A stretch of 63,133 nucleotides of DNA, from assembly GCA_900314685.1 (NCBI GenBank), contig OMWE01000014.1, forward strand, positions 1-63,133, written 5' to 3'. The notes under the pieces were generated by a model. It was not told where the DNA came from. It searched no databases and saw only the letters and a program-made list of their open reading frames with translations. Within the stretch, counting starts at the first letter, position 1. Each line of letters opens with the position of its first letter. The translations under genes were made by a program, and so were the position numbers. This document shows positions 24,856 through 33,320 of this stretch, one piece after another. Origin of the DNA: an uncultured Actinomycetes bacterium. GTDB lineage: Bacteria > Actinomycetota > Coriobacteriia > Coriobacteriales > Atopobiaceae.

Positions 24856-25131
24856 ATGGAAAATCGTGCGATCATCACTGTCCTCGGATCCGACCGCGCG
24901 GGTATCGTCGCCGCCGTTGCCGGCGCGCTCGCCGAGCGCAACGCCAACATCCTCGATATCACGCAGACCATCCTGCAGGGCATCTTCACGATGACCATGC
25001 TCGTCGACCTGGGGGAGGGCGACGTGGACTTCGCCGGCACGCAGGCGCGTCTCGCGGAGCTTTCCGAGCAGCTGGGCGTCCAGATCCAGATGCAGCGCGA
25101 GGACGTCTTTAAGTACATGTACCGTCTCTAG
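24856..25131 (+). CDS. ACT-domain protein (UPF0237/GcvR-like)
   Basis: A 91-residue stand-alone ACT domain: NRAIITVLGSDRAGIVAAVAGALAERNANILDI is the typical ligand-binding first half. Such proteins sense small amino-acid ligands; the closest type is the UPF0237 family, usually found beside a UPF0210/PFL-like gene, which is absent here. The ATG at 24856 follows GGAAGG. It is followed after 57 bases by citrate synthase on the same strand, which could make them co-transcribed. A role in amino-acid or nitrogen sensing is inference. Confidence 0.88.
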   Translation: MENRAIITVLGSDRAGIVAAVAGALAERNANILDITQTILQGIFTMTMLVDLGEGDVDFAGTQARLAELSEQLGVQIQMQREDVFKYMYRL

Positions 25132-25188
25132 CGGGGCAGTCACGCGAAGCGGGTGCCTACCGTCCGATAGAGCACAAGAGGAGCTAGC

Positions 25189-26640
25189 ATGGCCGATACC
25201 CCCATTGAGCGCCGTCATAGGCAATTCCTGACCAACACCGATACCTCGGCTTTGCAGCGCATCGCCGACGCCTACCCCATGCCGTCCGAGGGCCTGGGGC
25301 TGCCGCCCGAGTCGGACCAGCTCTACCGGGGCATGATCGACGAGGACAGAATCGACGACGAGCTCTACCGCCGATACGACGTCAAGCGCGGCCTGCGCAA
25401 CGCCGACGGTTCGGGCGTGCTGGTGGGCCTGACCACCATCTCCAACGTGCACGGCTACAAGAAGGTCGACGGCAAGGTGCTGCCCGACAAGGGCGACCTC
25501 CAGTACCGCGGCTACAGCATCGCCGACCTGGTGGCCGGCACGCACGGCGAGGACCGTTTCGGCTACGAGGAGGTGGCCTACCTGCTGATGGCGGGCAGGT
25601 TGCCCCGTGAGGCCGAGCTCGACGACTTCAAGGCCCGTATCGGGTCCCGCCGCCAGCTGCCCGAGGGCTACCTGGACATATTCCCGCGCACCTCCTACAG
25701 CCACTCCATCATGAACGTCCTGCAGCGCGCGACGATGCTGCTCTACGCCTTCGACCCGACGCCCGACGACACCAACCCCACGCACGAGGTCGACGTGGCC
25801 CTCTCCCTGCTGGGCCGCTGGCCCCGCGTGGCCAGCATAGCGCACCAGGCGGCGGTGGCCACCGTCACGGGCGAGCGCCTGCGTGTGCCGCCCGCCCAGG
25901 AGTCCTACACCGTGGCCGAGACGATCCTGGACGTGCTCCGCGGCGAGCAGGGCTTCTCGCGCGAGGAGGCCATGCTCCTGGACGTCATGCTCATGCTGCA
26001 CGCCGAGCACGGCGGCGGCAACAACTCCAGCTTCACCACCCGCGTGCTCTCGTCCTCCGGCACCGACGCCTACTCGGCCTACACGGCGGCCCTGGGCTCG
26101 CTCAAGGGCCCCAAGCACGGCGGCGCCAACTACAAGGCCGGCGAGATGATCAACGACATCTGCGACCATGTGCGCGACTGGGGCAGCGACACCGAGGTGG
26201 GCGACTACCTCACGCAGATCCTGGAGGGCAACGCCTTCGACGGCACGGGCCTCATCTACGGCCTGGGCCACGCCGTCTACACCGTGACCGACCCCCGCGC
26301 CGAGATCGTCAAGGGCTACGCGCGCCAGCTGGCGGAGCAGAAGGGCCTGCTGGACAAACTGGAGCTCATGGAGCGCGTGGAGCGCTTGGGGCCTCAGCTG
26401 ATGCACGACGTGCGCGGCATCACCAAGCCCATCTCCACCAACATCGACCTCTACACGGGCTTTGTCTACAGTATGTTGGGCATCCCGCGCGACCTCTTCA
26501 CGCCCGTCTTTGCCATCGCCCGCATGGCCGGCTGGGCCGCGCACCGCATGGAGGAGCTCTACGGCCAGGCCCGCATCATCCGCCCTGCCTACAAGTCGGT
26601 GGTCGAGAGCCAGCAGTACGTGCCGATCGACGAGCGCTAA
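25189..26640 (+). CDS. gltA: Citrate synthase
   Basis: A 483-residue enzyme condensing oxaloacetate and acetyl-CoA. Active-site blocks are intact: HAEHGGGNNSSFTTRV (first His), GPKHGGANYKAG, GLGHAVYTVTDPRA (second His) and DLYTGFVYSMLGIP with the catalytic Asp region. The N-terminal extension of about 70 residues is longer than the E. coli form. In an anaerobe with a probably incomplete cycle this enzyme would feed 2-oxoglutarate and glutamate synthesis, in line with the nitrogen genes elsewhere in the window. The ATG at 25189 follows AAGAGGAGC. Confidence 0.95.
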   Translation: MADTPIERRHRQFLTNTDTSALQRIADAYPMPSEGLGLPPESDQLYRGMIDEDRIDDELYRRYDVKRGLRNADGSGVLVGLTTISNVHGYKKVDGKVLPDKGDLQYRGYSIADLVAGTHGEDRFGYEEVAYLLMAGRLPREAELDDFKARIGSRRQLPEGYLDIFPRTSYSHSIMNVLQRATMLLYAFDPTPDDTNPTHEVDVALSLLGRWPRVASIAHQAAVATVTGERLRVPPAQESYTVAETILDVLRGEQGFSREEAMLLDVMLMLHAEHGGGNNSSFTTRVLSSSGTDAYSAYTAALGSLKGPKHGGANYKAGEMINDICDHVRDWGSDTEVGDYLTQILEGNAFDGTGLIYGLGHAVYTVTDPRAEIVKGYARQLAEQKGLLDKLELMERVERLGPQLMHDVRGITKPISTNIDLYTGFVYSMLGIPRDLFTPVFAIARMAGWAAHRMEELYGQARIIRPAYKSVVESQQYVPIDER

Positions 26641-26646
26641 GACAAA

Positions 26647-26676
26647 CGCGCGGACCGGTGTGTGCCGGCCCGCGCG
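26647..26676. terminator. Stem-loop between convergent gltA and kup
   Basis: CGCGCGGACCGG pairs with CCGGCCCGCGCG (11 of 12). It lacks a T-tract on either side, so it may end transcription weakly or block read-through from both directions. Confidence 0.5.
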
Positions 26677-26736
26677 CAGATGTTGGTACGCAGATGTGGT
26701 TGGAGAAGCGGTGCGCTGAAGCGGCTAGAGACGCGG

Positions 26737-29052
26737 TTAGTCTTCGCCGCGCTCGTCTTCTTCGTCTCCCTCCTCCTCGTCGAGGCGCAACGGCTTGAAG
26801 CTGGCGGTGTCGCCGCCGATCAGGCTGGCTGCGGCGGCGCGGGTGGCCTCCTCGCGCTCGGCGTTGAGCTTCTCGGAGAAGACGTCCTCTTCGTCCTCGT
26901 CGGTGGCCGCGGCAATGTTTGTATTCGCGACCTCGGGCGGGACGGTGCCGAGCGCACCGGTGCCCTCGCCGAGCATCACGCGCGTGAGCTTGTGGGTGTG
27001 CTTCGCCTTGGTGAAGAGCGGCACGTACTCGATGATCGTCGAGGAGTTCTCGAGGCCGTACCAGCGGGCGGGGGAGCCGCAGATGCGGCGGATCGCGTAC
27101 TTGATGCCCAGCACGTTGGCGTTGGCGCCGGAGATGTCCGACTCGGGGGCGATGACCTTGCGGATCATGCAGAAGCGGAAGTCGCCGACCTTGTTGACCG
27201 TGCGGTAGATGGAATAGCGGTGGGGCTGCGGGGCGAGCTGGCCGGACTCCATCAGGTCAGAGACGATCTGGTAGAGGTACTGGTTGACGCGCTGGTTCAC
27301 GCGGAAGCCCAGGCGCAGCTGCACCTTGAAGAAGAAGTCGGTGCCAAAGTCGTTGACGCTGTAGGACAGCGTGCGCGGCTCGTCGGTGACCTGCACGTTG
27401 AGGAAGTAGTAGGCCTTGGCGCGCTTGGGGCGCTTGTCCAGGATCGAGTAGAGGATGTCGCGGTCCAGCTTGTCGGGGCTGGAGTCGTTGGTCATAAAGA
27501 CGAGGTTGTCGGCCACCAGCGGCAGCGACTCGTCGTCACGCAGCATGCGCAGCTGGTCGAGGTACTTGTCGACGGGCAGGTACACGGTCTGCGTGTGCTC
27601 GATGGCCGTGCCGCGGCGCCACACGTACATCACGAGGAAGATCGCCGTGGCCATCAGCACCGTGAAATAGCCGCCGTGGAAGAACTTGGTGAGGCTGGAG
27701 AAGAAGAACATGCCCTCGATCAGCACAAAGAACACGAGGAAGACCAGGGCGAACAGGGGCTGGTGCTTGATCTTGGTGAGGTAGGTGAAGAGCAGCACCG
27801 TGGTCATCAGCATCGTGGCCGTGATCGCCAGGCCGTAGGCCGCCTCCATGTGCGAGGAGGTCTGGAAGAGCAGGACGACAAAGATGCATCCGGCCCAGAT
27901 GATGTTGTTGACCAGCGGGATGTAGAGCTGGCCCTTGGTCTGGGAGGGGTAGACGATCTTCATGTGCGGCATGAGGTCCAGGTGGATGGCCTCCGACACG
28001 ATGGAGAAGGAGCCCGTGATCAGCGCCTGCGACGCGATGATGGCCGCCAGGGTCGAGAGGAGGACGGCAAAGACGCGCATCTGCTCGGGGACCATCTCAA
28101 AGAAGGGGTTGAGGTCGGTGACCATCAGCATCTCGGAATCCTGGACGTGGCCCAGGATAAAGGCGCCCTGGCCCAGGTAGTTGAGGATGAGGGCCGCCTT
28201 GACGAAGGGCCAGGAGGCGTAGATGTTGGCCTTGCCCACGTGGCCCATGTCCGAGTAGAGCGCCTCCGCGCCGGTGGTGCACAGAAACACATTGCCGAGC
28301 ACCATGAGGCCTGCCGCGTTCATGTCGGAGAAGAGGAAGATCAGGCCGCGCACGGGGTTGAAAGCGCGGAGCACGCCCCAGTTGCCAGTCTCGACGATGT
28401 TCATCACGCCCATGCCCGCCAAAAAGACGAACCACAGCGTCATGACCGGGCCGAAGAGCTTGCCGATCGAGGAGGTGCCGGCGCGCTGGATCACGAAGAG
28501 CACGCACAGGATGGCGATGGTGATCACGACGACGATGCGCTGGTTGTCGCCGATGATGCGGTAGATGAAATCGATCGTGCGCAGGCCCTCGATCGCGGTC
28601 GTCACCGTGACGGCGGGGGTCAGGATGCCGTCGGCGAGCAGCGCCGCGCCGCCGATCATCGCGGGGAAGAGGAGCCATTTGCCGCAGCGCTTGACCAGGC
28701 TGTAGAGCGCGAAGATGCCGCCCTCGTTGTGGTTGTCGGCCTTCATGGCGATCAGGACGTACTTCACCGTGGTGATGAGCGTGATCGTCCAGATGAGCAG
28801 CGACAGTGCGCCGAGCACGACGTCCTCGCTCATGGTCTGGAGGCCGCCGTTGCCGCTCATGATCGCCTTGAGCGTGTACATGGGGCTCGTGCCGATGTCG
28901 CCGTAGACCACGCCGAGCGTCACGAGCACCATGCCGAGGGAGAAGGGGATGCCGGGGTTCTTTGCCTTTTTGCCGCGCTTCTTCTTCTCGAAATCCTTGA
29001 CCGAGGCGGTGGGCGTCTGCATGCCGCCGCGGCTTGAGTGTGAACCTGCCAT
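26737..29052 (-). CDS. kup: Kup-family potassium uptake permease
   Basis: A 771-residue membrane protein with about 12 hydrophobic segments in residues 40-460 and a long cytosolic tail. LVTLGVVYGDIGTSPMYTLK at TM1, NHNEGGIFALYSL and GGAALLADGILTPAVTVTTAIEGL are the diagnostic Kup/HAK/KT motifs. The C-terminal domain (about 480-700) shows the usual family fold, ending in an acidic tail. The start at 29052 (MAGSHSSRGG) is chosen because GGAGCGG lies seven bases upstream; ATGs at 29064 and 29085 lack this. It is divergent from the S10 peptidase gene with a 98-base promoter region. Confidence 0.95.
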   Translation of the reverse strand: MAGSHSSRGGMQTPTASVKDFEKKKRGKKAKNPGIPFSLGMVLVTLGVVYGDIGTSPMYTLKAIMSGNGGLQTMSEDVVLGALSLLIWTITLITTVKYVLIAMKADNHNEGGIFALYSLVKRCGKWLLFPAMIGGAALLADGILTPAVTVTTAIEGLRTIDFIYRIIGDNQRIVVVITIAILCVLFVIQRAGTSSIGKLFGPVMTLWFVFLAGMGVMNIVETGNWGVLRAFNPVRGLIFLFSDMNAAGLMVLGNVFLCTTGAEALYSDMGHVGKANIYASWPFVKAALILNYLGQGAFILGHVQDSEMLMVTDLNPFFEMVPEQMRVFAVLLSTLAAIIASQALITGSFSIVSEAIHLDLMPHMKIVYPSQTKGQLYIPLVNNIIWAGCIFVVLLFQTSSHMEAAYGLAITATMLMTTVLLFTYLTKIKHQPLFALVFLVFFVLIEGMFFFSSLTKFFHGGYFTVLMATAIFLVMYVWRRGTAIEHTQTVYLPVDKYLDQLRMLRDDESLPLVADNLVFMTNDSSPDKLDRDILYSILDKRPKRAKAYYFLNVQVTDEPRTLSYSVNDFGTDFFFKVQLRLGFRVNQRVNQYLYQIVSDLMESGQLAPQPHRYSIYRTVNKVGDFRFCMIRKVIAPESDISGANANVLGIKYAIRRICGSPARWYGLENSSTIIEYVPLFTKAKHTHKLTRVMLGEGTGALGTVPPEVANTNIAAATDEDEEDVFSEKLNAEREEATRAAAASLIGGDTASFKPLRLDEEEGDEEDERGED

Positions 29053-29150
29053 AATCCGCTCCATACAACGAAGTTTCGAAGCCAATCGCGATATTCTATT
29101 GCATTGTATCGTTCTGGCAAATATCGTGCGAATCTCGAGGGAGGCAAGAG

Positions 29151-30665
29151 ATGGAAGATGCCAAGGCGGACGCGCAGGTCACGCATCCCGCATCGGTTGC
29201 GGGCAAGGATTTCTGGACTGTGGGTGCCGACGGCGGGCTCAAGGTCCCCGAGGCGGCTTCGGCGACGCTCGTGTGGGGGGACGGGAAAGGGACCATCGAG
29301 TATCACGCCGAGGCGGGCCACGTCGACGTGCGCGACGACACGGGCAAGCTGCTGTGCAAGATGTTCTACGTCTCCTACGTGGCGCTCGGCGCGGACGGCG
29401 AGGCCGACCCCGACCGTCCCGTGACCGTGCTCTTCAACGGCGGCCCGGGCAGCGCCTCGGTGCCCATCGACTTCGGCGGCTTCGGCCCCCTGCGCGTGCA
29501 GACCGACGGCATGCGCCACGTGCGCGCCGACGCGGCGGTCACCGACAACCCCCACACGCTGCTCAAGGTCAGTGACCTGGTCTTCTTCGACGCGCCCGGC
29601 ACGGGCTACTCGCCGGTCGCAGCGGGCGTGGACCCCAAGGAGATCTTCGGCGCCGACGGCGACGCGGACGCCTTCTGCCGCGCGACCACGGCCTGGCTCG
29701 AGGCAAACGGGCGCTGGTCTTCGCCCCTCTACCTGCTGGGCGAGTCCTACGGCACCGTGCGCAACGCGGTGCTGATGCGCCTCATGGGCGAGCGCGGCGT
29801 GAAGCTCACGGGCGTCACGATGCTCTCGGCCATCTGGGACTGGGTCGAGACCCTGCCCGGCGAGGACCTCTACTACCTGGGCATGCTGCCGACCTTCGCG
29901 GCGACGGCGCAGTACTTCGGCAAGGCCGGCGCGGGCGTCGACGTGGACGAGTGGTTCGACCGCGCGATGGCCTTCTCGACCGAGGTGTACGGGCCCGCGC
30001 TCCTCTTCGGCGACCGGCTCGGGGCCGAGCGGGAGGCCGAGCTGGCGCAGCAGATCTCCGAGCTCATCGGCCTGCCCGCGGACTTTGTGCTCGCGCGGCA
30101 CCTGCGCGTGAGCCTGGAGGACTTCCGCGCCCGCATCCTGGAGCGCGAGGGCAAGGTGTGCGGCCGCCTGGACATGCGCTTCGTGTGCGACGCGCCGTCC
30201 TACCAGCAGCAGAGCGTCGACTGGCTGGCCGGCGAGGACGCGGCCGACTCCTCGCTCAACGGCGTGTGGGACCACGCCTTCCGCGCCTTCCTGCATGACC
30301 GCCTGGGCTACGCCGCGCCCGCGCGCTACCTGGACAGCAACTACATGAAGATCGGCACCAAGTGGAACTGGACTCACCAGGCCCCCGGCACGATGGAGGA
30401 GGTCGGCGCCCCCAATTTCGCGATCGACCTGGCCTGCGCGCTGCGCCGCGACCCCACGATCAAGCTCTGCGTGCTGGGCGGCCGCTACGACGCCGCGACC
30501 CCGTACTGGAACGTCGAGCACGACCTGGCCTGCCAGTACCTCTCCGACGAGCTCAAGGAGCGCGTGGAATTCCACCGCTACGGCTGCGGCCACATGGCCT
30601 ACACCGACGAGCCCACGCTCGCCGCGATGGACGCGGACCTGACCGCCTTCTACGCCAAGAAGTAA
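29151..30665 (+). CDS. S10-family serine carboxypeptidase-like protein, apparently cytosolic
   Basis: A 504-residue protein with all three elements of a serine carboxypeptidase: GGPGSASVPIDFGGFGPL (oxyanion region), GESYGTVRNAVL with the nucleophile Ser, GGRYDAATPYWN with the Asp and GCGHMAYTDEP with the His. No signal peptide or membrane segment is present, unlike plant and fungal relatives, so it probably acts inside the cell on peptides. The ATG at 29151 follows GAGGGAGGC. It stands alone between the kup promoter and rlmK. Similar intracellular S10 proteins occur in several bacterial phyla; the natural substrate is not known to me. Confidence 0.9.
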   Translation: MEDAKADAQVTHPASVAGKDFWTVGADGGLKVPEAASATLVWGDGKGTIEYHAEAGHVDVRDDTGKLLCKMFYVSYVALGADGEADPDRPVTVLFNGGPGSASVPIDFGGFGPLRVQTDGMRHVRADAAVTDNPHTLLKVSDLVFFDAPGTGYSPVAAGVDPKEIFGADGDADAFCRATTAWLEANGRWSSPLYLLGESYGTVRNAVLMRLMGERGVKLTGVTMLSAIWDWVETLPGEDLYYLGMLPTFAATAQYFGKAGAGVDVDEWFDRAMAFSTEVYGPALLFGDRLGAEREAELAQQISELIGLPADFVLARHLRVSLEDFRARILEREGKVCGRLDMRFVCDAPSYQQQSVDWLAGEDAADSSLNGVWDHAFRAFLHDRLGYAAPARYLDSNYMKIGTKWNWTHQAPGTMEEVGAPNFAIDLACALRRDPTIKLCVLGGRYDAATPYWNVEHDLACQYLSDELKERVEFHRYGCGHMAYTDEPTLAAMDADLTAFYAKK

Positions 30666-30732
30666 GACTCGCACCGGGTAGCGCGCGACGCCCGCAGCAG
30701 GTTGGGGCGGGCGTCGCGCCTGGCCGACACCG

Positions 30733-32988
30733 CTACACGCGGTGCACCAGGTAGCAGTGGTGGATTTTTTTGTTGCGGGCAAAGTCGTCGGGGATCGTCT
30801 GCGCGGTGATGTCCTCGAGCGCCACGCCCGCCTTGGCCAGCGCCGCCTCGTCGGGCACAAAGCCGCGCAGGTTGCAGCAAAAGACGCACACGCCCGCACG
30901 CGTGAGCAGGCGCGACACGCCGATGAGCAGCTCCGCATGGTCGCGCTGGATGTCAAACGACGCCGCGCGCATGCGGCTGGAGTTGGAGAATGTGGGCGGG
31001 TCGAGGTAGATCAGGTCCCAGCGGTTGGCCGTGTGGCGCTGCTCGGCGACCCAGGCCAGGACGTCGGCCTGCACGTATTCGTGGGCGTCGCCGGCAAAGC
31101 CGTTGCGCCCCATGTTGCGCCGCGCCCACTCGAGGTAGGGCCGCGAAAGGTCCACGGTGGTCGTGTGCTTGGCGCCGCCGTCGGCCGCGTAGACGGTCGC
31201 GCTGCCGGTGTAGGCAAAGAGGTTGAGGAAGCGCTTGGAGCCGGCGGTCTGCTTGGCCATCTCGCGGATGCGCGCGCGGACGTCGCGCGTGTCGAGGAAG
31301 AGGCCGTAGTCCAGCCCTCCGCCGAAATTGACCTCAAAGGTCAGGCCGCCCTCGTCGACGAGGTGCGCGCCGCGAGGGAGCGTGAGCGGCTTGCGAGTGT
31401 CTTTGCGCTGATCGGGACGGTCGGAGGCGTACTGCGAGCCGCCCTTGGCACGTGTGCGCACGCGCAGGCTCACGTCGCCGGGCGCGACGCCGAGGACCGG
31501 CGCGGAGATCGCGAGCGCGTCGAGCAGGCGCTGACGGGCGAGGGCAGGGTCGACGTCCTTGGGCGCCGCGTATTCTGCGACCGTCGCCCAGGGGCCGCCG
31601 CCCGTGCCGCCGTAGTCGCGCTCGTCGAGCAGCTCGGACGGCGTGAAGTAGTCGACCGCGACCGCGTAGTCGGGCAGGTCGGCGTCGTACACGCGGTAGC
31701 AGCCGACGCCCTCGCGGCGGGCCCATTTGCGGCGGAGGCGCCAGACTTTCTCGAGGCGGCGCGCGAACTGCTCGCTCTGGGGCAGGAGGACGGGCACGTC
31801 GCGGCCGTCCTTGAGCTTGACGGCCGCAGCGGCGATGCTGGCCGATGCGTCGTTGGAGGGTGCGATACCGTGGGACGCGGCGTCGGGGACCGTGACGCTG
31901 CCGGCCGCGGTGGGGGCGGGGGAGCCTGCCGGAGCCGCAGCGAGGTCATAGGAGCGCAGCGTGCCCTCGTCGCTGCCGATGAAGACGTGCGCGTCCAGCG
32001 TCGGCGCGCCCACGGCGATTCCCGCCATGCCTGCGCGCGCGAGCGTGACCAGCGACGACGGGTCGATGGACGCGAGCGCCGTGCGGACGCGGCCGAGCTC
32101 CGCGGCCTCGCGCGCCGCATCGTCGAGGTGGAGCCAGGAGAGGTCGCACGCAATCAGGGCAGGGGTGCCGTGCAGGCGGTCGGGGAGCGCGGTGTCGGGC
32201 TGCGACGCGTCTATCAGGACGGCGGAGTCGGCGCGCGCCTGTCCTGCTTCCGCGCGGTCGTCGGCCTCGGCGAGGAGGTCCGCCCAGGCGTTTTCGTCGT
32301 GGAGACCCCACCGCTCGAAGCCCCAGCGCTGACGCAGCAGACCGGGGGCTCGGTCGGCGACCTGGGCGCGTGCCTCCTCGACGAGGGTGGGGGCGCCGGT
32401 GCCGAGCGCGACGAGGGCGGGGGCTTCCGTGCGGCAGTTGCGATACCAGCCGCCCGCCGCCAGCATCGCAGCAGCGTAGTCGGGGCGCAGCGGGATGGCC
32501 GGGCCGCGGCGGAAGAGCGGCTCGCCCGCGAGGTCGACGCCGATCACAGCGCGCTCGCGCGAGAGGCGCACCACGATGCGCAGGTCGGGGTGGGCGGTGT
32601 CGGTGGCGAGCCGCCGGCCCGTCTGCTCGGCGATGCGGTCGGCGATAGCGTCCTTGGTGCGCAGGGCGGTGAATTGCGTATTGCGCAGGGCTGCGTTGGT
32701 GCCGTGCGCGTCGACGGCGATGGAGGTCCGGGCTGGCAGCTGGTCTTCCCAGGCGATGGCTGAGGCGCCGGCATAGAGCTCGTCGGCATCGCGGGCGCCC
32801 ACGCGGGCGAGCACGGCGACGACGCGCGAGGCGATGCGCGACCAGAGGCAGACGCGGTAGGCGTCGGCGACCGACCCCGCAAAGCTCACCTGGCCGTGCA
32901 GGGGACGGACCTGGCCGACGTGGAGGGACCGCAGTTCGTCGGCCAAAAGCGGCTCGAATCCCGCCGCGCATGTCGCGAAGAAGTCCAT
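30733..32988 (-). CDS. rlmK: RlmKL-type 23S rRNA methyltransferase with decayed RlmL half
   Basis: A 751-residue protein aligned end to end with E. coli RlmKL (THUMP domain, RlmL m2G methyltransferase, RlmK m7G methyltransferase). The RlmK half (about 500-751) is intact: FLNLFAYTGSATVYAADGGA, VDLSRPYLEWARRNMGRNGF and LIYLDPPTFSNS. In the RlmL half the SAM motif that reads DPMCGSGTLLIEAA in E. coli is ALVALGTGAPTLVEEA (about 190-205), although the next stretch DRAPGLLRQRWGFERWGLHDE aligns well; the NPPYG catalytic motif is missing. The protein probably keeps only the m7G activity. The ATG at 32988 (MDFFATC) matches the family start; the ribosome site is weak. Confidence 0.88.
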   Translation of the reverse strand: MDFFATCAAGFEPLLADELRSLHVGQVRPLHGQVSFAGSVADAYRVCLWSRIASRVVAVLARVGARDADELYAGASAIAWEDQLPARTSIAVDAHGTNAALRNTQFTALRTKDAIADRIAEQTGRRLATDTAHPDLRIVVRLSRERAVIGVDLAGEPLFRRGPAIPLRPDYAAAMLAAGGWYRNCRTEAPALVALGTGAPTLVEEARAQVADRAPGLLRQRWGFERWGLHDENAWADLLAEADDRAEAGQARADSAVLIDASQPDTALPDRLHGTPALIACDLSWLHLDDAAREAAELGRVRTALASIDPSSLVTLARAGMAGIAVGAPTLDAHVFIGSDEGTLRSYDLAAAPAGSPAPTAAGSVTVPDAASHGIAPSNDASASIAAAAVKLKDGRDVPVLLPQSEQFARRLEKVWRLRRKWARREGVGCYRVYDADLPDYAVAVDYFTPSELLDERDYGGTGGGPWATVAEYAAPKDVDPALARQRLLDALAISAPVLGVAPGDVSLRVRTRAKGGSQYASDRPDQRKDTRKPLTLPRGAHLVDEGGLTFEVNFGGGLDYGLFLDTRDVRARIREMAKQTAGSKRFLNLFAYTGSATVYAADGGAKHTTTVDLSRPYLEWARRNMGRNGFAGDAHEYVQADVLAWVAEQRHTANRWDLIYLDPPTFSNSSRMRAASFDIQRDHAELLIGVSRLLTRAGVCVFCCNLRGFVPDEAALAKAGVALEDITAQTIPDDFARNKKIHHCYLVHRV

Positions 32989-33320
32989 GGATACCGTTTC
33001 TCGTGTGCGCCCGCACGTGGGCTGCGAGCGCCTGTGCGCCTTGGGTCGCGAGCGCCTGTTTGTCTTACCAAGTGTAGCGGGTCGGGTGGCTGCGGCACGG
33101 CACATGCACGGAAGTATCGCACGTACGGAAAGCTCGGCGGGACCGAACGGGTCGGTGCCGCACATGTACACTCGGCCGGAGGCGCGCACGCCGCCGATGG
33201 GACCTGCCGCTTGCCGCGACGTGCGCGCACGGTGGCGGCCGGCGGGGTAGTATGGCACACAGTATGGACGTTGCGGGCGCGCCGCCAAAGTGCGCGCCGG
33301 CACGAGCGGAAAGGGTTGGT
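32989..33320. other. 332-base divergent intergenic region
   Basis: Separates rlmK (leftward) from pgm (rightward). The only repeat seen is GCGAGCGCCTGT at 33024 and 33048. No clear promoter hexamers, hairpins or genes were identified. Confidence 0.5.

Noticed and set aside
23956..26544. Very long minus-strand open frame opposite carD, the ACT gene and gltA
   Set aside because: Mirror image of high-GC coding sequence; the plus-strand genes have clear family motifs.
30742..32763. 673-codon plus-strand open frame opposite rlmK
   Set aside because: Val/Arg/Gly-rich antisense artefact without domains; the minus strand encodes RlmKL.
32940..32975. GGCTCGAATCCCGCC, tRNA T-arm-like sequence
   Set aside because: Lies inside the first codons of rlmK; no cloverleaf can be drawn around it.
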